This document shows positions 45,838-58,143 of a stretch of 64,000 bases of DNA, piece by piece. How positions within the stretch are numbered: the first letter of the stretch is position 1; the number at the start of each line of letters is the position of its first letter. The DNA is from Lamellibrachia columna. Taxonomy: Eukaryota > Annelida > Polychaeta > Sabellida > Siboglinidae. A program made the translations under genes and the position numbers. The notes under the pieces are model-generated. The model did no database searches, had not been told where the DNA came from, and worked only from the letters and a program-made list of their open reading frames with translations. The DNA lies in assembly GCA_963662155.1 (NCBI GenBank), contig OY759269.1:6925855-6989854 (forward strand), in the 5' to 3' direction.

Positions 45838-45920
45838 TTCATAGGCTACAAAGAAGAGGACAAGGGTTACTATGCTGGGCTGGTGGCTTCATGTATATTT
45901 TTGGGCAGATTTTTTAGCAG
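45838..45920 (+). pseudogene. MFS paralogue exon 3
   Basis: FIGYKEEDKGYYAGLVASCI, with acceptor ttacag and donor gtttgt kept. Confidence 0.8.
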
Positions 45921-46020
45921 GTTTGTTCTAGCCCACAGAAATGCACCAAAGAATGCATGTAATGGTCATAATAGAAAGAGCTTTTGGTGCTGTAATTATT
46001 GCTCTTTTATGAAAATACCA

Positions 46021-46168
46021 CATAACATAAAATAACACATTTTTATTTTGTACATTCAAAATAATCAGACATTATTATAAGACTTGTAGTTAGATATTGC
46101 ACTGCTTTTGTAAATTCAAAATAATCAGACATTATTATAAGACTTGTAGTTAGATATTGCACTGCTTT
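46021..46168. repeat. Two-copy 54-bp tandem duplication in intron 3 of the paralogue
   Basis: The block tcaaaataatcagacattat ending attgcactgcttttg occurs twice in succession; the left arm has one copy. Confidence 0.85.
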
Positions 46169-46815
46169 TGATGTGTTACATAATATTTTTAGATCCACCA
46201 ATCGATGTAGTTTGTGCGTGTTATAATGATTTTGCTGTTTACACGGGTGATATGGAAAAGTCAAGTTTCTATGGAATTTAGGGTTTCTGAAATGTCACAC
46301 ATAACAGTTTTGATACCAGACATGTACACCAATCCATTATCATGTGAGACAAAATAATAAAATATCTTGTAGTTTTTCAGGGAGAGAATTCTAGGATGTT
46401 AATGAAACCATATGATAACTGATGGTTTACACAAGTCTGGGAGACAAATGACAATTATTTTTGTGCTGAATCTCCAAAAATATTGTACAAACTGACATTT
46501 TATATTTTTTGAATTTGAGACAAAAGGGGTAATTGCATGGGTGGTTTGGACAGCTATAGGGAAGATGTGAGGCTGTCGAAAAAAACTCAGTGTAAAGTCA
46601 GAATTTTTCATTTCATTATAAATATGCAATAGCAATATTCATTTCTGTTTGGCGATGTTGACACAGATTTTATATGGATTACAAGGATCAAGGTGGTCAC
46701 ATATATATATGTAGACTGTATTTACAATTTGTCCAGTGATGTCTTATGTGCACATTAGTTCAGTTAGACACAGCCTACAGCGACAGTGTTCCGGTGTTGC
46801 TTCTGAATGTTGCAG

Positions 46816-46967
46816 TTATTTCTGGGGTTGGTTGTCGGACACCAGGGGTCGCCGGTCAGTCATGATAGTGTCTCTCGCCGCGATGGCCATTGTCAACATC
46901 GCATTTGGCTTTGCGACAGACCTCACAAGTGCCATGATTCTACGACTGATTGCCGGGGCTACTAATG
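46816..46967 (+). pseudogene. MFS paralogue exon 4
   Basis: Identical by eye to 8575-8424, including motif A. Confidence 0.85.
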
Positions 46968-47144
46968 GTAGGACATGTTACAGTTGAATTTTTATCGTAA
47001 AATCATGTTATGTTTTATATTAAACTCTATGTATTGTGTCATCTGAACTGACCAAATGTGTCTTAATGAATTACAATTATTTTAAAATAATTTGACAAAA
47101 ATATCCTTTCAATGTTATTAATTTGAATTTTTTGGGTAACATCC

Positions 47145-47226
47145 TGTTTAGATTGCATGCTGACTGTTTAGATTGCGTGCTGACTGTTTAGATTGCGTGC
47201 TGACTGTTTAGATTGCATGCTGACTG
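47145..47226. repeat. 20-bp minisatellite, 4 copies
   Basis: Counterpart of the eight-copy array at 8088-8247. Confidence 0.92.
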
Positions 47227-47594
47227 GCAAGGTCAATATTCATAAACAGATAATGGTCAAATTATATTTAACAACTTGTGGTTCATTAACTAGTTCAGTA
47301 TATCTTGGTGAAAGATTTATCCCTTTTTTTAAACGAGACACTGACAATGTACAGTGGAACCTCCTTAATACGCACACTGATAATCTGGAAACTTTGGGAT
47401 CATCTGGACATCATTTCACAGGAACAGACTTTCCAAACGCTCATATATCCCATTAATTGTATGATTCGTTTATCCGGAAAACTTGTTAATCCAGACACAT
47501 ACACTGGGGACCAAAGTATCCGTATTAACAAGGTTCCACTGTATTTGCAAGACATTGTTTACCTCACAAGAATGTTTTTCTTGTTTGTCTCAAG

Positions 47595-47717
47595 GACTTG
47601 TCGGTGTCACTAAGTTTAGTCTTTGTGACATCAGTTACAACACTAATCACGCAGCGGGTATGTCAACAATCGCCCTCGCCTGGGGAATGGGGATAGTGAT
47701 GGGCCACTTCATATCAG
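47595..47717 (+). pseudogene. MFS paralogue exon 5
   Basis: Around nine differences from the left copy, among them S-I to F-S after GVTK, D-D to Y-N, Q to H and the Pro to His change in GPFIS. Splice sites kept. Confidence 0.8.
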
Positions 47718-48733
47718 GTGAGTAAACAGGTGACACCGCATCACTAACAGTTAACTATATACTCATATTAAAGCTCCTTCGTCAATTCGAATTTTTTTCG
47801 CTCATTTCAGACTTATTTTATGAAAAATGGAACTGATCTAGTATCCACTACGACATTCTAGCAGATGTGTACACATTTGATATTTAGTTTTAGTGAAATC
47901 ATCAGACAACCTGTTTAATTATTTTTTACCGTATCCAGTAGAAATTTGGGAAAAAATGCAAAAGTGCCCTGGTAATATATACTGTAAGATAAAACTATTC
48001 ACACTATCGCATCTTATGACCAAGTAATTATTTTTGATGATTGTAACAAAAATTCGCACTCTTCTGCACATATTAGTTGAACTATTCAAGCATTACATAT
48101 TTGAACATCTGAGAACATGATTCACGATGGGCCAAGTGAATTGAAGAAGGCGTACTAACTATATCCTCTTATTAACCATGAATGATTTCTTCACATTGAC
48201 GGTGTTCCATTCTTTTAACGTAAATAGATTTATTTGGCCTTAACTGCCTTTTAAGTATCAAACACCCTATCTACATGAGTTAAGTTCTTTGGAAATTCAC
48301 TTCCTTACCCCGGACAACCAATGCCTTTAGTAGAGGTTACCTGAAGTAGCATTGTTCATTGGTTAAGATTACCGGTATATGTCAAATCTGCATCCTTGAG
48401 TGGCAGAGGTAATTTGAATAAAATTAATAAATAGATCTCAAACAATTCCCATGATTGTTTTGCCACACGGAAAATTGTCCAAACGTTAGATTGTCTGATT
48501 TTTGCTTTCGTTGTGATTTTTTTAAACGCCAGTAAGCGTTATTGCTGCTATAGGGTATTCTTTGTTGACACAACAATTTGATAAATATTTTTGGACTATG
48601 ATCATGCATGCGTTTTCATGGATACATGAATGTTCTGCTAACAGTTTATTGACAAATGATTGTTATCCACTAGAGGTGCCATGAGTCATTTCGACCAGCT
48701 CCTGTTACAAAAGCCAGTCATTGCTTCTCGTAG
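47718..48733. other. Paralogue intron 5, nothing recognised
   Basis: Collinear with 6681-7598; an extra stretch at 48500-48560 and 48655-48700 is not in the left arm. Confidence 0.5.
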
Positions 48734-48792
48734 AATTTACTTCGAACCCCGCCAAGAAATATCCACAGTTTTTTTATTGTTTAGAAGTATAG
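48734..48792 (+). pseudogene. MFS paralogue exon 6, truncated by deletion
   Basis: Reads FTSNPAKKYPQ, then a deletion of roughly 600 bp (left-arm 6040-6648) joins exon 6 to intron 6 sequence and produces a stop at 48790. The TM6 codons and the donor are lost. Confidence 0.85.
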
Positions 48793-48931
48793 AATTTATG
48801 ACATATTTGTAATGTAGATGTTCCAAAAGCTTTAATTTTGTGTATTATGTGATCAGTATATCTTAGAAAGTAGTTCTTGCTGCACAACATAATATTTATA
48901 TTAAATGAATTTTACCAGCCTTATTTCAGAG

Positions 48932-48984
48932 GTGAAGCAGGATGTCATAGAGACAAACAGAGAGGAACTGGTACAAATGATGAA
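48932..48984 (+). pseudogene. MFS paralogue exon 7, internally deleted
   Basis: Only VKQDVIETNREELVQMM and the last base pair of the exon remain: 53 nt against 428 nt in the left copy. The 375-nt deletion is in frame and has aaatg at both ends. The donor is weakened from gtaagt to gtaaat. Confidence 0.85.
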
Positions 48985-49501
48985 GTAAATGATACATTGC
49001 TGAGAAAATGTGGAACATCTGTTTTAACTAGAAAAATATGTCCTTAAATGTGGTGCTACAGTGACTTGGACATAATATGTGTGAAAATTAATTGTGATAT
49101 TTAACTGTTGTCAAGCAAGCCTCCTAACAAAAACCTCACATGTTTGGAACTAAGAGAACTTTAGAGTTAAATTTTATTTAATCATAATAGCTATTATTAT
49201 TATTTATATACATCGGCAGTGGAAAGAATAAACAAAAATGCTGTAGTTACAATTAATTTATCCGTTATAATTGTATGCATACATATAAAATATTTAGTTT
49301 TTAATGTAGAGGTTCTATATAACTGCAAAATACCATGGATAGCTATTAATTAATTAAATAACATAAATAGCTATTAAATAACATGCATTTCTAGTTGCAC
49401 CATCCAACGTAACAGAGTCATTCAAATGATCAGTTTTCTACACCTGTACATGATATATTGACACTACATGTGATGTCATGTTGTGTCATTTACTGTCACA
49501 G

Positions 49502-49608
49502 GATCCCCGGGGTTTGCTCCTGTGTGGGGCTCTTCTTGCTTCTCTCCTTCTGTGTCATCGGCGCAGGCGAAGTTTTCACCGTGTGGGCCTCTACTGACAT
49601 TCACCTTC
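49502..49608 (+). pseudogene. MFS paralogue exon 8
   Basis: IPGVCSCVGLFLLLSFCVIG, then AGEVFTVWASTDIHL; open frame, splice sites kept. Confidence 0.8.
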
Positions 49609-49740
49609 GTGAGTTGCATTTTGGGCACAGGATAGGGGTAGGGTATAAGGGAGTTAGCTCATAAAAGTGGCCGGTGTCAATAGCGAGGCGGGAAGAACAA
49701 ATCCTTCAGCGATAGGAGGGCGTGTCAAGCCAGATGAACT

Positions 49741-50079
49741 ATGTCATTGCTCTCCTCTTTATCTCTGAAGTCTGAGGCGAGGCTGGGACTGATACCGGTT
49801 GTCGAGTTTTGTTTTCCACTCCCCCCATTCCTAGCTCTGTTTTCTCCCCTCCCCTCCCACTCCCCTCCCACTCCAGCCAAATCTCCCTTCACACAGTTCT
49901 TTTATCTCAGTCTCGGTCTTCCTCTTTTCCTTCTGCCCTCTACATCCATGAAACTCTCCCTAATCTTCACATATGAAGAACTGCCGAGAGATATCTATTG
50001 TAACATATTGACTCCCGAAATGTGTTTTTTTGCAAGACATATTTCTGCAATATTATTTCTGCATTCACAGATCACATGA
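49741..50079 (+). other. Intronic open frame, counterpart of 4319-4657
   Basis: Same 112-codon frame with two substitutions. Probably chance in a pyrimidine-rich intron. Confidence 0.2.
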
Positions 50080-50389
50080 TGGGTATCTCCAGTAAAACAT
50101 ATGTTCCCTCCGCATGCAATGCAATCATGACATTCAGACCCAATCATTAAATTTAAACAAATCCTATTACAAAAATGTGGTTCATTAAAACATTTGATTC
50201 AAATCATAATTTTACGATAAAAACAATCGGGCCTTGTGCAGGTCAATAGGTGAGCTCACTTGTTTTAAAACCCACCCCTACATTTACCCTCTTTCCAATC
50301 TAATGGTCCATGGATGGTAATGCCAGCAGTTACATAATAAAACCTCCCAATATTAATCATAGCATAACTGTACATTTAATAACCTGGGC

Positions 50390-50527
50390 AACAACTCAAG
50401 GTTGTATTAGTTGTCAACAACTCAAGGTTGTATTAGTTGTCAACAACTCAAGGTTGTATTAGTTGTCAACAACTCAAGGTTGTATTAGTTGTCAACAACT
50501 CAAGGTTGTATTAGTTGTCAACAACTA
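50390..50527. repeat. 26-bp minisatellite, about 5 copies
   Basis: Counterpart of 3796-4013. Confidence 0.93.
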
Positions 50528-50572
50528 CCACAGTTCTGTGTCATTAATTGGATGAATGTTGGTGTCTTTCAG

Positions 50573-50691
50573 ACGGACTTGAGTTTGGAACAGAGGAACT
50601 AGGGATGGCTCTGGGCATATCGAGCCTTCCCCTGCTGCTCATTCAAGTCTACCTCTTCCCCGCTGCCGAGTCAAGGTTCAGCTCTAAACGT
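50573..50691 (+). pseudogene. MFS paralogue exon 9
   Basis: GLEFGTEELGMALGISSLPL with a single G to S change near the end; donor gtacgt kept. Confidence 0.82.
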
Positions 50692-51127
50692 GTACGTGTC
50701 TTCTAATGGCCGCTCAACTACCGTAATGTTCCTTGTGAAATATGCCCAAGAGTACAACATGCACCTGACTTACTTAAAATCTGACAGAATTTACGCACCC
50801 CAATTTGTTAGCATCATTCCTACTTTTGATTGCCTGCTCCATATATATTTACTGTATTGACCCATTAAGCGTACATGCCCTAATTAGCGTACACCCCCTT
50901 TTTTAATTACAGGATCCATAATTATTGTGATTTAATTAGTGTGGAACACTGAAAAGTGTTGCCATCTGATGTTAAACAGTTTGCACCACTTTTCAGTTGT
51001 TCTCACCAGTCACCAGATGACACCACTGGTATTAAACAGTTACCTTGTTGTCTAGAGAGAAAAATTTTGGTGTAAGCTGATAACAGATTCCTTGACATTT
51101 TTCCATGGCCCAATTTATTAGATCTTG

Positions 51128-51867
51128 TACAGTGCATAAAGTTATATAGTTACAAAGTTATATAGATGTACATATAGTCTGCTCCATCATCCACGATGCA
51201 CAGGTCAAACAGTAAAACTTATTAGGTCGAGTACGGTATATAACATTATATAGATGTACATATAGTCTACTCCATCATCCACTTAAAGCACGATGCACAG
51301 TTCAAACAGTAAAATTTATTAGGTCGAATACGGTATATAACCTTATATAGATGTACATATAGTCTGCTCCATCATCCACTTAAAGCACGATGCACAGGTC
51401 AAACAGTAAAACTTATTAGGTCGAGTACGGTATATAACATTATATAGATGTACATATAGTCTGCTCCATCATCCACTTAAAGCAGGATACACAGGTCAAA
51501 CAGTAAAACTTATTAGGTCGAGTACGGTATATAACATTATATAGATGTACATATAGTCTGCTCCATCATCCACTTAAAGCACGATGCACAGGTCAAACAG
51601 TAAAACTTATTAGGTCGAGTACGGTATATAACCTTATATAGATGTACATATAGTCTGCTCCATCATCCACTTAAAGCACGATGCACAGGTCAAACAGTAA
51701 ACTTGTTAGGTTGAGTACGGTATATAACATTATATAGATGTACATATAGTCTACTCCATCATCCACTTAAAGCACGATGCACAGGTCAAACAGTAAAACT
51801 TATTAGGTGGAGTACGGTATATAACATTATATAGATGTACATATAGTCTACTCCATCATCCACTTAA
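51128..51867 (+). repeat. 96/97-bp satellite, block 1, about 8 copies
   Basis: Same family as 2413-3183, inverted. It ends at a TTAA (51864-51867) where a transposon has inserted. Confidence 0.94.
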
Positions 51868-52519
51868 GGCGTCGCTTGGGTCTAAACGCATTTTATTTTC
51901 TTATTTCATCATCACTGAACCTACAGAGCTGAAACTTTCATAGATTGCAAGTCCAGGTAAGAGTAATGCAGTGAATTTTTTTCAGAAAGTTTCATACATA
52001 TTTTCCCACGGTATGCAGCCATCTTGGATTGAATGTTGCGTGTGACTTATATCAGTAACCATTGGATTTAGAGGACTCAAATTTGGTGTGTAGTTACTCC
52101 ACATAATCCCAATGAAAACAGTCAGTTGACTTTCCAAGTTTTCAAATAACTTTTGTTTTCATGATTTTTTTACATCTGAATGTATTTTTTCATCATGAAA
52201 TTTTACATTGATGGTTCATTATATAAAATATAAATAATGTTTTCTAAAAAGTTACTACATAGTTTTCAAGAGCATACTATCAAGAAACACTGTAGAAAGT
52301 TTCAAGTAATTCTGTCAAACAATAGCAGAGATAAGTGACACGGGAGGCAGTAGGTGTGAGGGAAAACATGTTTTTGAGAAAATCGTGTTCAAAGTTTATG
52401 TACATTGGCACATACATTTCAACATCTGAAAAGCAACCTAGATGATTGAAACTTTGCATACATATTACTGAATGTATAATCTATCTAAAGGCAAAGTTAA
52501 GAGTCATTGGCATTGTAAA
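51868..52519. other. Non-coding left part of the TTAA element
   Basis: AT-rich, no frames of note. Confidence 0.5.
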
Positions 52520-52960
52520 ATAAATTTCACACAAGTCCCGAGTACCCGACACCCATGTCCATCGTTGCCGACACAGCTGATCTCACCACGACAAATGGGA
52601 CATTCGTCGCCTGAGTCCCATCGATACAGTCTGATGACAGAGTTGCATTGATGACCTTGTCGCAACTGGTGCAGAAAGTCTCGAGGCCACACACCATGCC
52701 GAGGGTGCGGTGCGGTCGACAGCTGGGGTGGAGAGTGTATGCTTCCTACACAACGTGCATAGCAGGTTCGCAACAAGTGATGGCAACACTGCACAGCGTA
52801 CAAGTACTGTTGAAAGATCTCCATCAGCATCTGTCTCATCCTCAACCAGGAATCGCGGGACACCTATCTCCTCCAGAAGATCTGCATAACCAAACTTCCG
52901 TTCAGTGACAGACAGTCTCCGAGACGGATCAGCTTGTACTGTTGATGACCGCCTTGATGC
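52520..52960 (-). pseudogene. Mutator-like transposase fragment of the TTAA element
   Basis: After a tttttccag acceptor, reads ASRRSSTVQADPSRRLSVTE, FGYADLLEEIGVPRFLVEDE and LSTVLVRCAVLPSLVANLLC with a CTLC pair. After one frame change it reads GLETFCTSCDKVINATLSSD and NVPFVVVRSAVSATMDMGVG ending YSGL. The CxxC pairs followed by R.AV.A...G.GY.GL resemble the N-terminal half of Mutator-like transposases common in marine invertebrates. The DDE core is absent, so the element is defective. Confidence 0.45.
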
Positions 52961-53365
52961 CTGGAAAAAATACACAATGTAAATGTATTTCATGAACAAA
53001 AAGTATCCAAGACATGTTCAACAACAAAAGCCCCCCCCCTTACTACCTATGCAGGGGTATGGCATTGAATGCAATTTATTTTATTGGCATTGCCATATTA
53101 TACACACACACCCGCGCGCGTGTGTGTATATAGGCTATGTATACGATAATTACCAGGGCAAATTGTAGTAATATAATAAACCATAGTTACAACTCTGCTT
53201 CTGATGTGCCTGGATGGCCCCTGGGCCTGAATGTCAACACAACCACGAACATCAACAGCATGAACTAGATCAGCGTCAAATCGTTTATACAGTAATAGTT
53301 ATGCCACAAAGGCGATGTTTGGATAAAACACAAGTGAACATATGAAATATCAGAATTAAACTTAC

Positions 53366-53546
53366 ACTGCGTGCCATTCTCGCTGGCACCATGGACGGTG
53401 ACGGTCGAAGAAGACGAAGTTGTCGCCGCAGGTTCATTGGCGAATTCAACCCTCGATGCCTTCGCATCGCGCGCTAACTGCAACGATGCAAACTTTCGCT
53501 GCCTCCCAGTACCGTAACCGCCCACTCGCTTTCGACCAAACGGCAT
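53366..53546 (-). pseudogene. Transposon ORF, N-terminal exon
   Basis: Starts MPFGRKRVGGYGTGRQRKFA, a basic head followed by a Ser/Thr-rich stretch, ending at a gtaagt donor (53365). Probably the first exon of the element's protein. 53547-54130 upstream would be its promoter side. Confidence 0.45.
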
Positions 53547-54134
53547 AATGTCGTTTTACAAAGCGATATAAATGAACGAAACTCATGGGATAAAAAAGTC
53601 GATCGAATAGAACGTAGCTGGTATTTCAAGCTGACGTCAGAGGATGGAAATTAGTATTACAACCAATTAGAGCGCTTGATTTGAGGGAATCCGACATCAC
53701 GTGGTGATGTCCGGCGAATCGTCGTGGCATTCCCCATTCCTTTGTCACCGAGATGGTTCAGAGGCGGTCATTTATAGTCGGAATTACTCGGATACCTCCG
53801 GGCACATTTTAAAACTGTTTGTACCATCATACAGAGCGAAAATGGGGCTTTCCCGTGATATGCGCCATGTTGGAATGGCAGCGTTTTCCGACATGCAATG
53901 GCTCGCGGAAAATCACCTAATGTCCCATTAGTCTCGGTTCATTTGACATAAACAAAGACTTAGCAATGATAGGCATCATACAAAAGACACGTTTTATGAC
54001 AGAAACGTGTTTATTTCGACAGTGCAACTTACATGAATGGCAAGTTGAATAATATTTATACACGGAAATAGCAACAACTCGAAATTCATTTTACTGTCAA
54101 AAATCCGTCAAATCCGACCCGAGTCTCCCGTTAA

Positions 54135-56316
54135 AGCACGATGCACAGGTCAAACAGTAAACTTGTTAGGTCGAGTACGGTATATAACATTATATAGATG
54201 TACATATAGTCTACTCCATCATCCACTTAAAGCACAATGCACAGGTCAAACAGTAAAACTTATTAGGTCGAGTACGTTATATAACATTATATAGATGTAC
54301 ATATAGTCTGCTCCATCATCCACTTAAAGCACGATGCACAGGTCAAACAGTAAACTTGTTAGGTCGAGTACGGTATATAACATTATATAGATGTACATAA
54401 ATTATAGTCTACTCCATCATCCACTTAAAGCAGGATGCACAGGTCAAACAGTAAAACTTATTAGGTCGAGTACGGTATATAACATTATATAGATGTACAT
54501 ATAGTCTACTCCATCATCCACTTAAAGCACGATGCACAGGTCAAAAAGTAAACTTGTTAGGTCGAGTACGGTATATAACATTATATAGATGTACATATAG
54601 TCTACTCCATCATCCACTTAAAGCACGATGCACAGGTCAAACAGTAAACTTGTTAGGTCGAGTACGGTATATAACATTATATAGATGTACATATAGTCTA
54701 CTCCATCATCCACTTAAAGCACGATGCACAGGTCAAACAGTAAACTTGTTAGGTCGAGTACGGTATATAACGTTATATAGATGTACATATAGTCTGCTCC
54801 ATCATCCACTTAAAGCACGATGCACAGGTCAAACAGTAAACTTGTTAGGTCGAGTACGGTATATAACGTTATATAGATGTACATATAGTCTACTCCATGA
54901 TCCACTTAAAGCAGGATGCACAGGTCAAACAGTAAACTTGTTAGGTCGAGTACGGTATATAAAATTATATAGATGTACATATAGTCTACTCCATCATCCA
55001 CTTAAAGCACGATGCACAGGTCAAACAGTAAACTTGTTAGGTTGAGTACGGTATATAACATTATATAGATGTACATATAGTCTGCTCCATCATCCACTTA
55101 AAGCACGATGCACAGGTCAAACAGTAAACTTATTAGGTCGAGTACGGTATATAACATTATATAGATGTACATATAGTCTACTCCATCATCCACTTAAAGC
55201 ACGATGCACAGGTCAAACAGTAAACTTGTTAGGTCGAGTACGGTATATAACATTATATAGATGTACATATAGTCTGCTCCATCATCCACTTAAAGCACGA
55301 TGCACAGGTCAAACAGTAAACTTGTTAGGTCGAGTACGGTATATAACGTTATATAGATGTACATATAGTCTACTCCATGATCCACTTAAAGCAGGATGCA
55401 CAGGTCAAACAGTAAACTTGTTAGGTCGAGTACGGTATATAAAATTATATAGATGTACATATAGTCTGCTCCATCATCCACTTAAAGCACGATGCACAGG
55501 TCAAACAGTAAACTTGTTAGGTTGAGTACGGTATATAACATTATATAGATGTACATATAGTCTGCTCCATCATCCACTTAAAGCACGATGCACAGGTCAA
55601 ACAGTAAACTTATTAGGTCGAGTACGGTATATAACATTATATAGATGTACATATAGTCTACTCCATCATCCACTTAAAGCACGATGCACAGGTCAAACAG
55701 TAAACTTATTAGGTCGAGTACGGTATATAACATTATATAGATGTACATATAGTCTGCTCCATCATCCACTTAAAGCACGATGCACAGGTCAAACAGTAAA
55801 ACTTATTAGGTCGAGTACGGTATATAACGTTATATAGATGTACATATAGTCTGCTCCATCATCCACTTAAAGCACGATGCACAGGTCAAACAGTAAACTT
55901 GTTAGGTCGAGTACGGTATATAACGTTATATAGATGTACATATAGTCTACTCCATCATCCAATTAAAGCAGGATGCACAGGTCAAACAGTAAACTTGTTA
56001 GGTCGAGTACGGTATATAACATTATATAGATGTACATATAGTCTACTCCATCATCCACTTAAAGCACGATGCACAGGTCAAACAGTAAACTTGTTAGGTC
56101 GAGTACGTTATATAACATTATATAGATGTACATATAGTCTACTCCATCATCCACTTAAAGCACGATGCACAGGTCAAACAGTAAACTTGTTAGGTCGAGT
56201 ACGGTATATAACATTATATAGATGTACATATAGTCTGCTCCATCATCCACTTAAAGCACGATGCACAGGTCAAACAGTAAACTTATTAGGTCGAGTACGG
56301 TATATAACATTATATA
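54135..56316 (+). repeat. 96/97-bp satellite, block 2, about 22 copies
   Basis: Mostly 96-bp units (a multiple of 3, so ORF-like runs of a 32-residue repeat appear). A higher-order segment of several units is repeated (54700-55040 and 55220-55530 share the same variant sequence, including the atgatcc and aaaattat units). Confidence 0.95.
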
Positions 56317-57589
56317 CTTACTTACTTAGGCCCTTAACTCCTCCTGGAGCATAGGCCATCCACAACATTTCTCCAGCGCCTCCTGTCTTGGGCAATCCTC
56401 TCCAGTTGTTGCCAGCCCTTCCCTGTTTGCTTGATGTCTGCCTCGAGGTCACGCCGCCAGGTGTTTTTTGGTCTCCCCCTCTTTCTCTTGCCTTGGGGGT
56501 TCCATGTCAGGACCTGTCTGGTTATGTTTGTGCTTGGCTTTCTCAAGGTGTGGCCAAGCCATCCCCATCTCCTCTTAAGGATCTCTATCTCTATTTGGGC
56601 TTGGTGTGTTCTATCCCAGAGGTCTTTGTTGCTCACCCTGTCCATCCAGTGTATTCGGAGAATTCTTCTCAGGCAATGGTTGACAAATGTCTGGATCCTT
56701 ATTAGTGTGGTCTTGTTTATTCGCCATGTTTCTGCTCCGTACAGCAACACGGACTTTACATTTGTGTTAAACAAGCGTATTTTTGTGGTTTCTCCAATTA
56801 CCTTTGACTTCCACACATTTCTCAACAGGTGGAAAGCTACCCTTGCTTTGCTGATCCTTTTCTTTATGTCAGCCTCTGTCCCTCCATGCGTATCCACTAT
56901 GCTGCCTAGATATCTGAAGTCTTTGACCTCGTCCAGTGTCTCTCCCTCAAGCATGATTGGTGTTTCGCAAGTAGCATTTGTTCTCAGGATCTTTGTTTTC
57001 CTTTTGTTGATTTTAACCCAACCCGCTCTGAAATCAATGCCAGTTCTGTTGTTTTGTCTTGCATCTGCCTATGGCTGTGAGACAGGAGTGCAAGGTCATC
57101 CGCAAAGTCCAGGTCATCAAGTTGGGTCAGCATCGTCCACTGGATTCCATTTCGTTTCTCCTTGGTTGCTGTTTTCATGACCCAGTCTATGACTAGAATG
57201 AAGAGGAATGGTGACAGTAAGCATCCCTGTCTCACCCCCGTCCTAACCTCAAAGTTCTTTGTAAGTTGACCTTCATGAATGACTCTGCATGACATTCCTT
57301 CATAGGAGTTTTTGATCATGTTGACTAGTTTCTTGGGCACCCCATAGTGTCTTAGCACTTTCCAGAGTGTCTCCCTGTCCACACTGTCAAAGGCTTTCTC
57401 GTAATCAACAAAGTTGATGTATAGGGATGAGTTCCATTCGATGGATTGTTCCACTATGATTCGCAGTGTTGCAATCTGGTCAGTACACGATCTGTCCTGC
57501 CTGAAGCCTGCTTGCTGTTCACGCAGAGTTTGGTCCACTTTGCCTTTCATTCTCTCTAGGATTATTCTGTTTAGAATCTTCCCAGGTAC
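56317..57589 (-). mobile_element. RTE-like LINE, 5'-truncated, young
   Basis: Inserted in a satellite unit with a 15-bp target duplication ATATAACATTATATA (56302-56316 and 57590-57604). Encodes GKILNRIILERM, EQQAGFRQDRSCTDQI, YINFVDYEKAFDSVDRETLW, GVRQGCLLSPFLFILVIDW and the catalytic LDFADDLALL. One frameshift near 57020 separates this from [20 protein letters not shown] and the C-terminal [20 protein letters not shown] ending in CSRRS. The 3' end is a short (taag)3 tail. The endonuclease part is missing. Confidence 0.9.
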
Positions 57590-57604
57590 ATATAACATTA
57601 TATA

Positions 57605-58143
57605 GATGTACATATAGTCTGCTCCATCATCCACTTAAAGCAGGACGCACAGGTCAAACAGTAAAACTTATTAGGTCGAGTACGGTATATAACATTATAT
57701 AGATGTACATATAGTCTTCTCCATCATCCACTTAAAGCAGGACGCATAGGTCAAACAGTAAAACTTATTAGGTCGAGTACGGTATATAACTTTATATAGA
57801 TGTACATATAGTCTGCTCCATCATCCACTTAAAGCAGGACGCATAGGTCAAACTGTAAAACTTATTAGGTCGATAACATTATATAGATGTACATATAGTC
57901 TACTCCATCATCCACTTAAAGCACGATGCACAGGTCAAACAGTAAAACTTATTAGGTCGAATACGGTATATAACCTTATATAGATGTACATATAGTCTGC
58001 TCCATCATCCACTTAAAGCACGATGCACAGGTCAAACAGTAAAACTTATTAGGTCGAGTACGGTATATAACATTATATAGATGTACATATAGTCTGCTCC
58101 ATCATCCACTTAAAGCAGGATGCACAGGTCAAACAGTAAAACG
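57605..58143 (+). repeat. 96/97-bp satellite, block 3, about 6 copies
   Basis: Continuation after the LINE; units with the gcaggacgca variant. One unit is shortened at 57870. Confidence 0.94.

Larger units (their letters stand above)
51868..54130 (-). mobile_element. TTAA-site DNA transposon inserted in the satellite
   Basis: 2263-bp insertion exactly between two TTAA copies (51864-51867 and 54131-54134). The uninterrupted satellite unit carries a single TTAA at that position, so the target duplication is certain. Ends are weakly inverted (GGCGTCGCTTGGGTC against CGGGAGACTCGGGTC). Encodes transposase-like pieces on the minus strand. TTAA duplication fits piggyBac or Kolobok-type elements; the family is not settled. 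Confidence 0.8.

Noticed and set aside
53690..53713. Palindrome GACATCAC-GTG-GTGATGTC
   Set aside because: A single short hairpin inside the TTAA element, without further support as a binding site.
54554..56354. 32-residue repeat protein in the satellite
   Set aside because: A consequence of 96-bp unit length; the frame breaks wherever a 97-bp unit occurs and it lies in an intron.
56388..57180. Plus-strand ORFs of 105 and 249 residues
   Set aside because: Antisense shadows of the RTE-like LINE.
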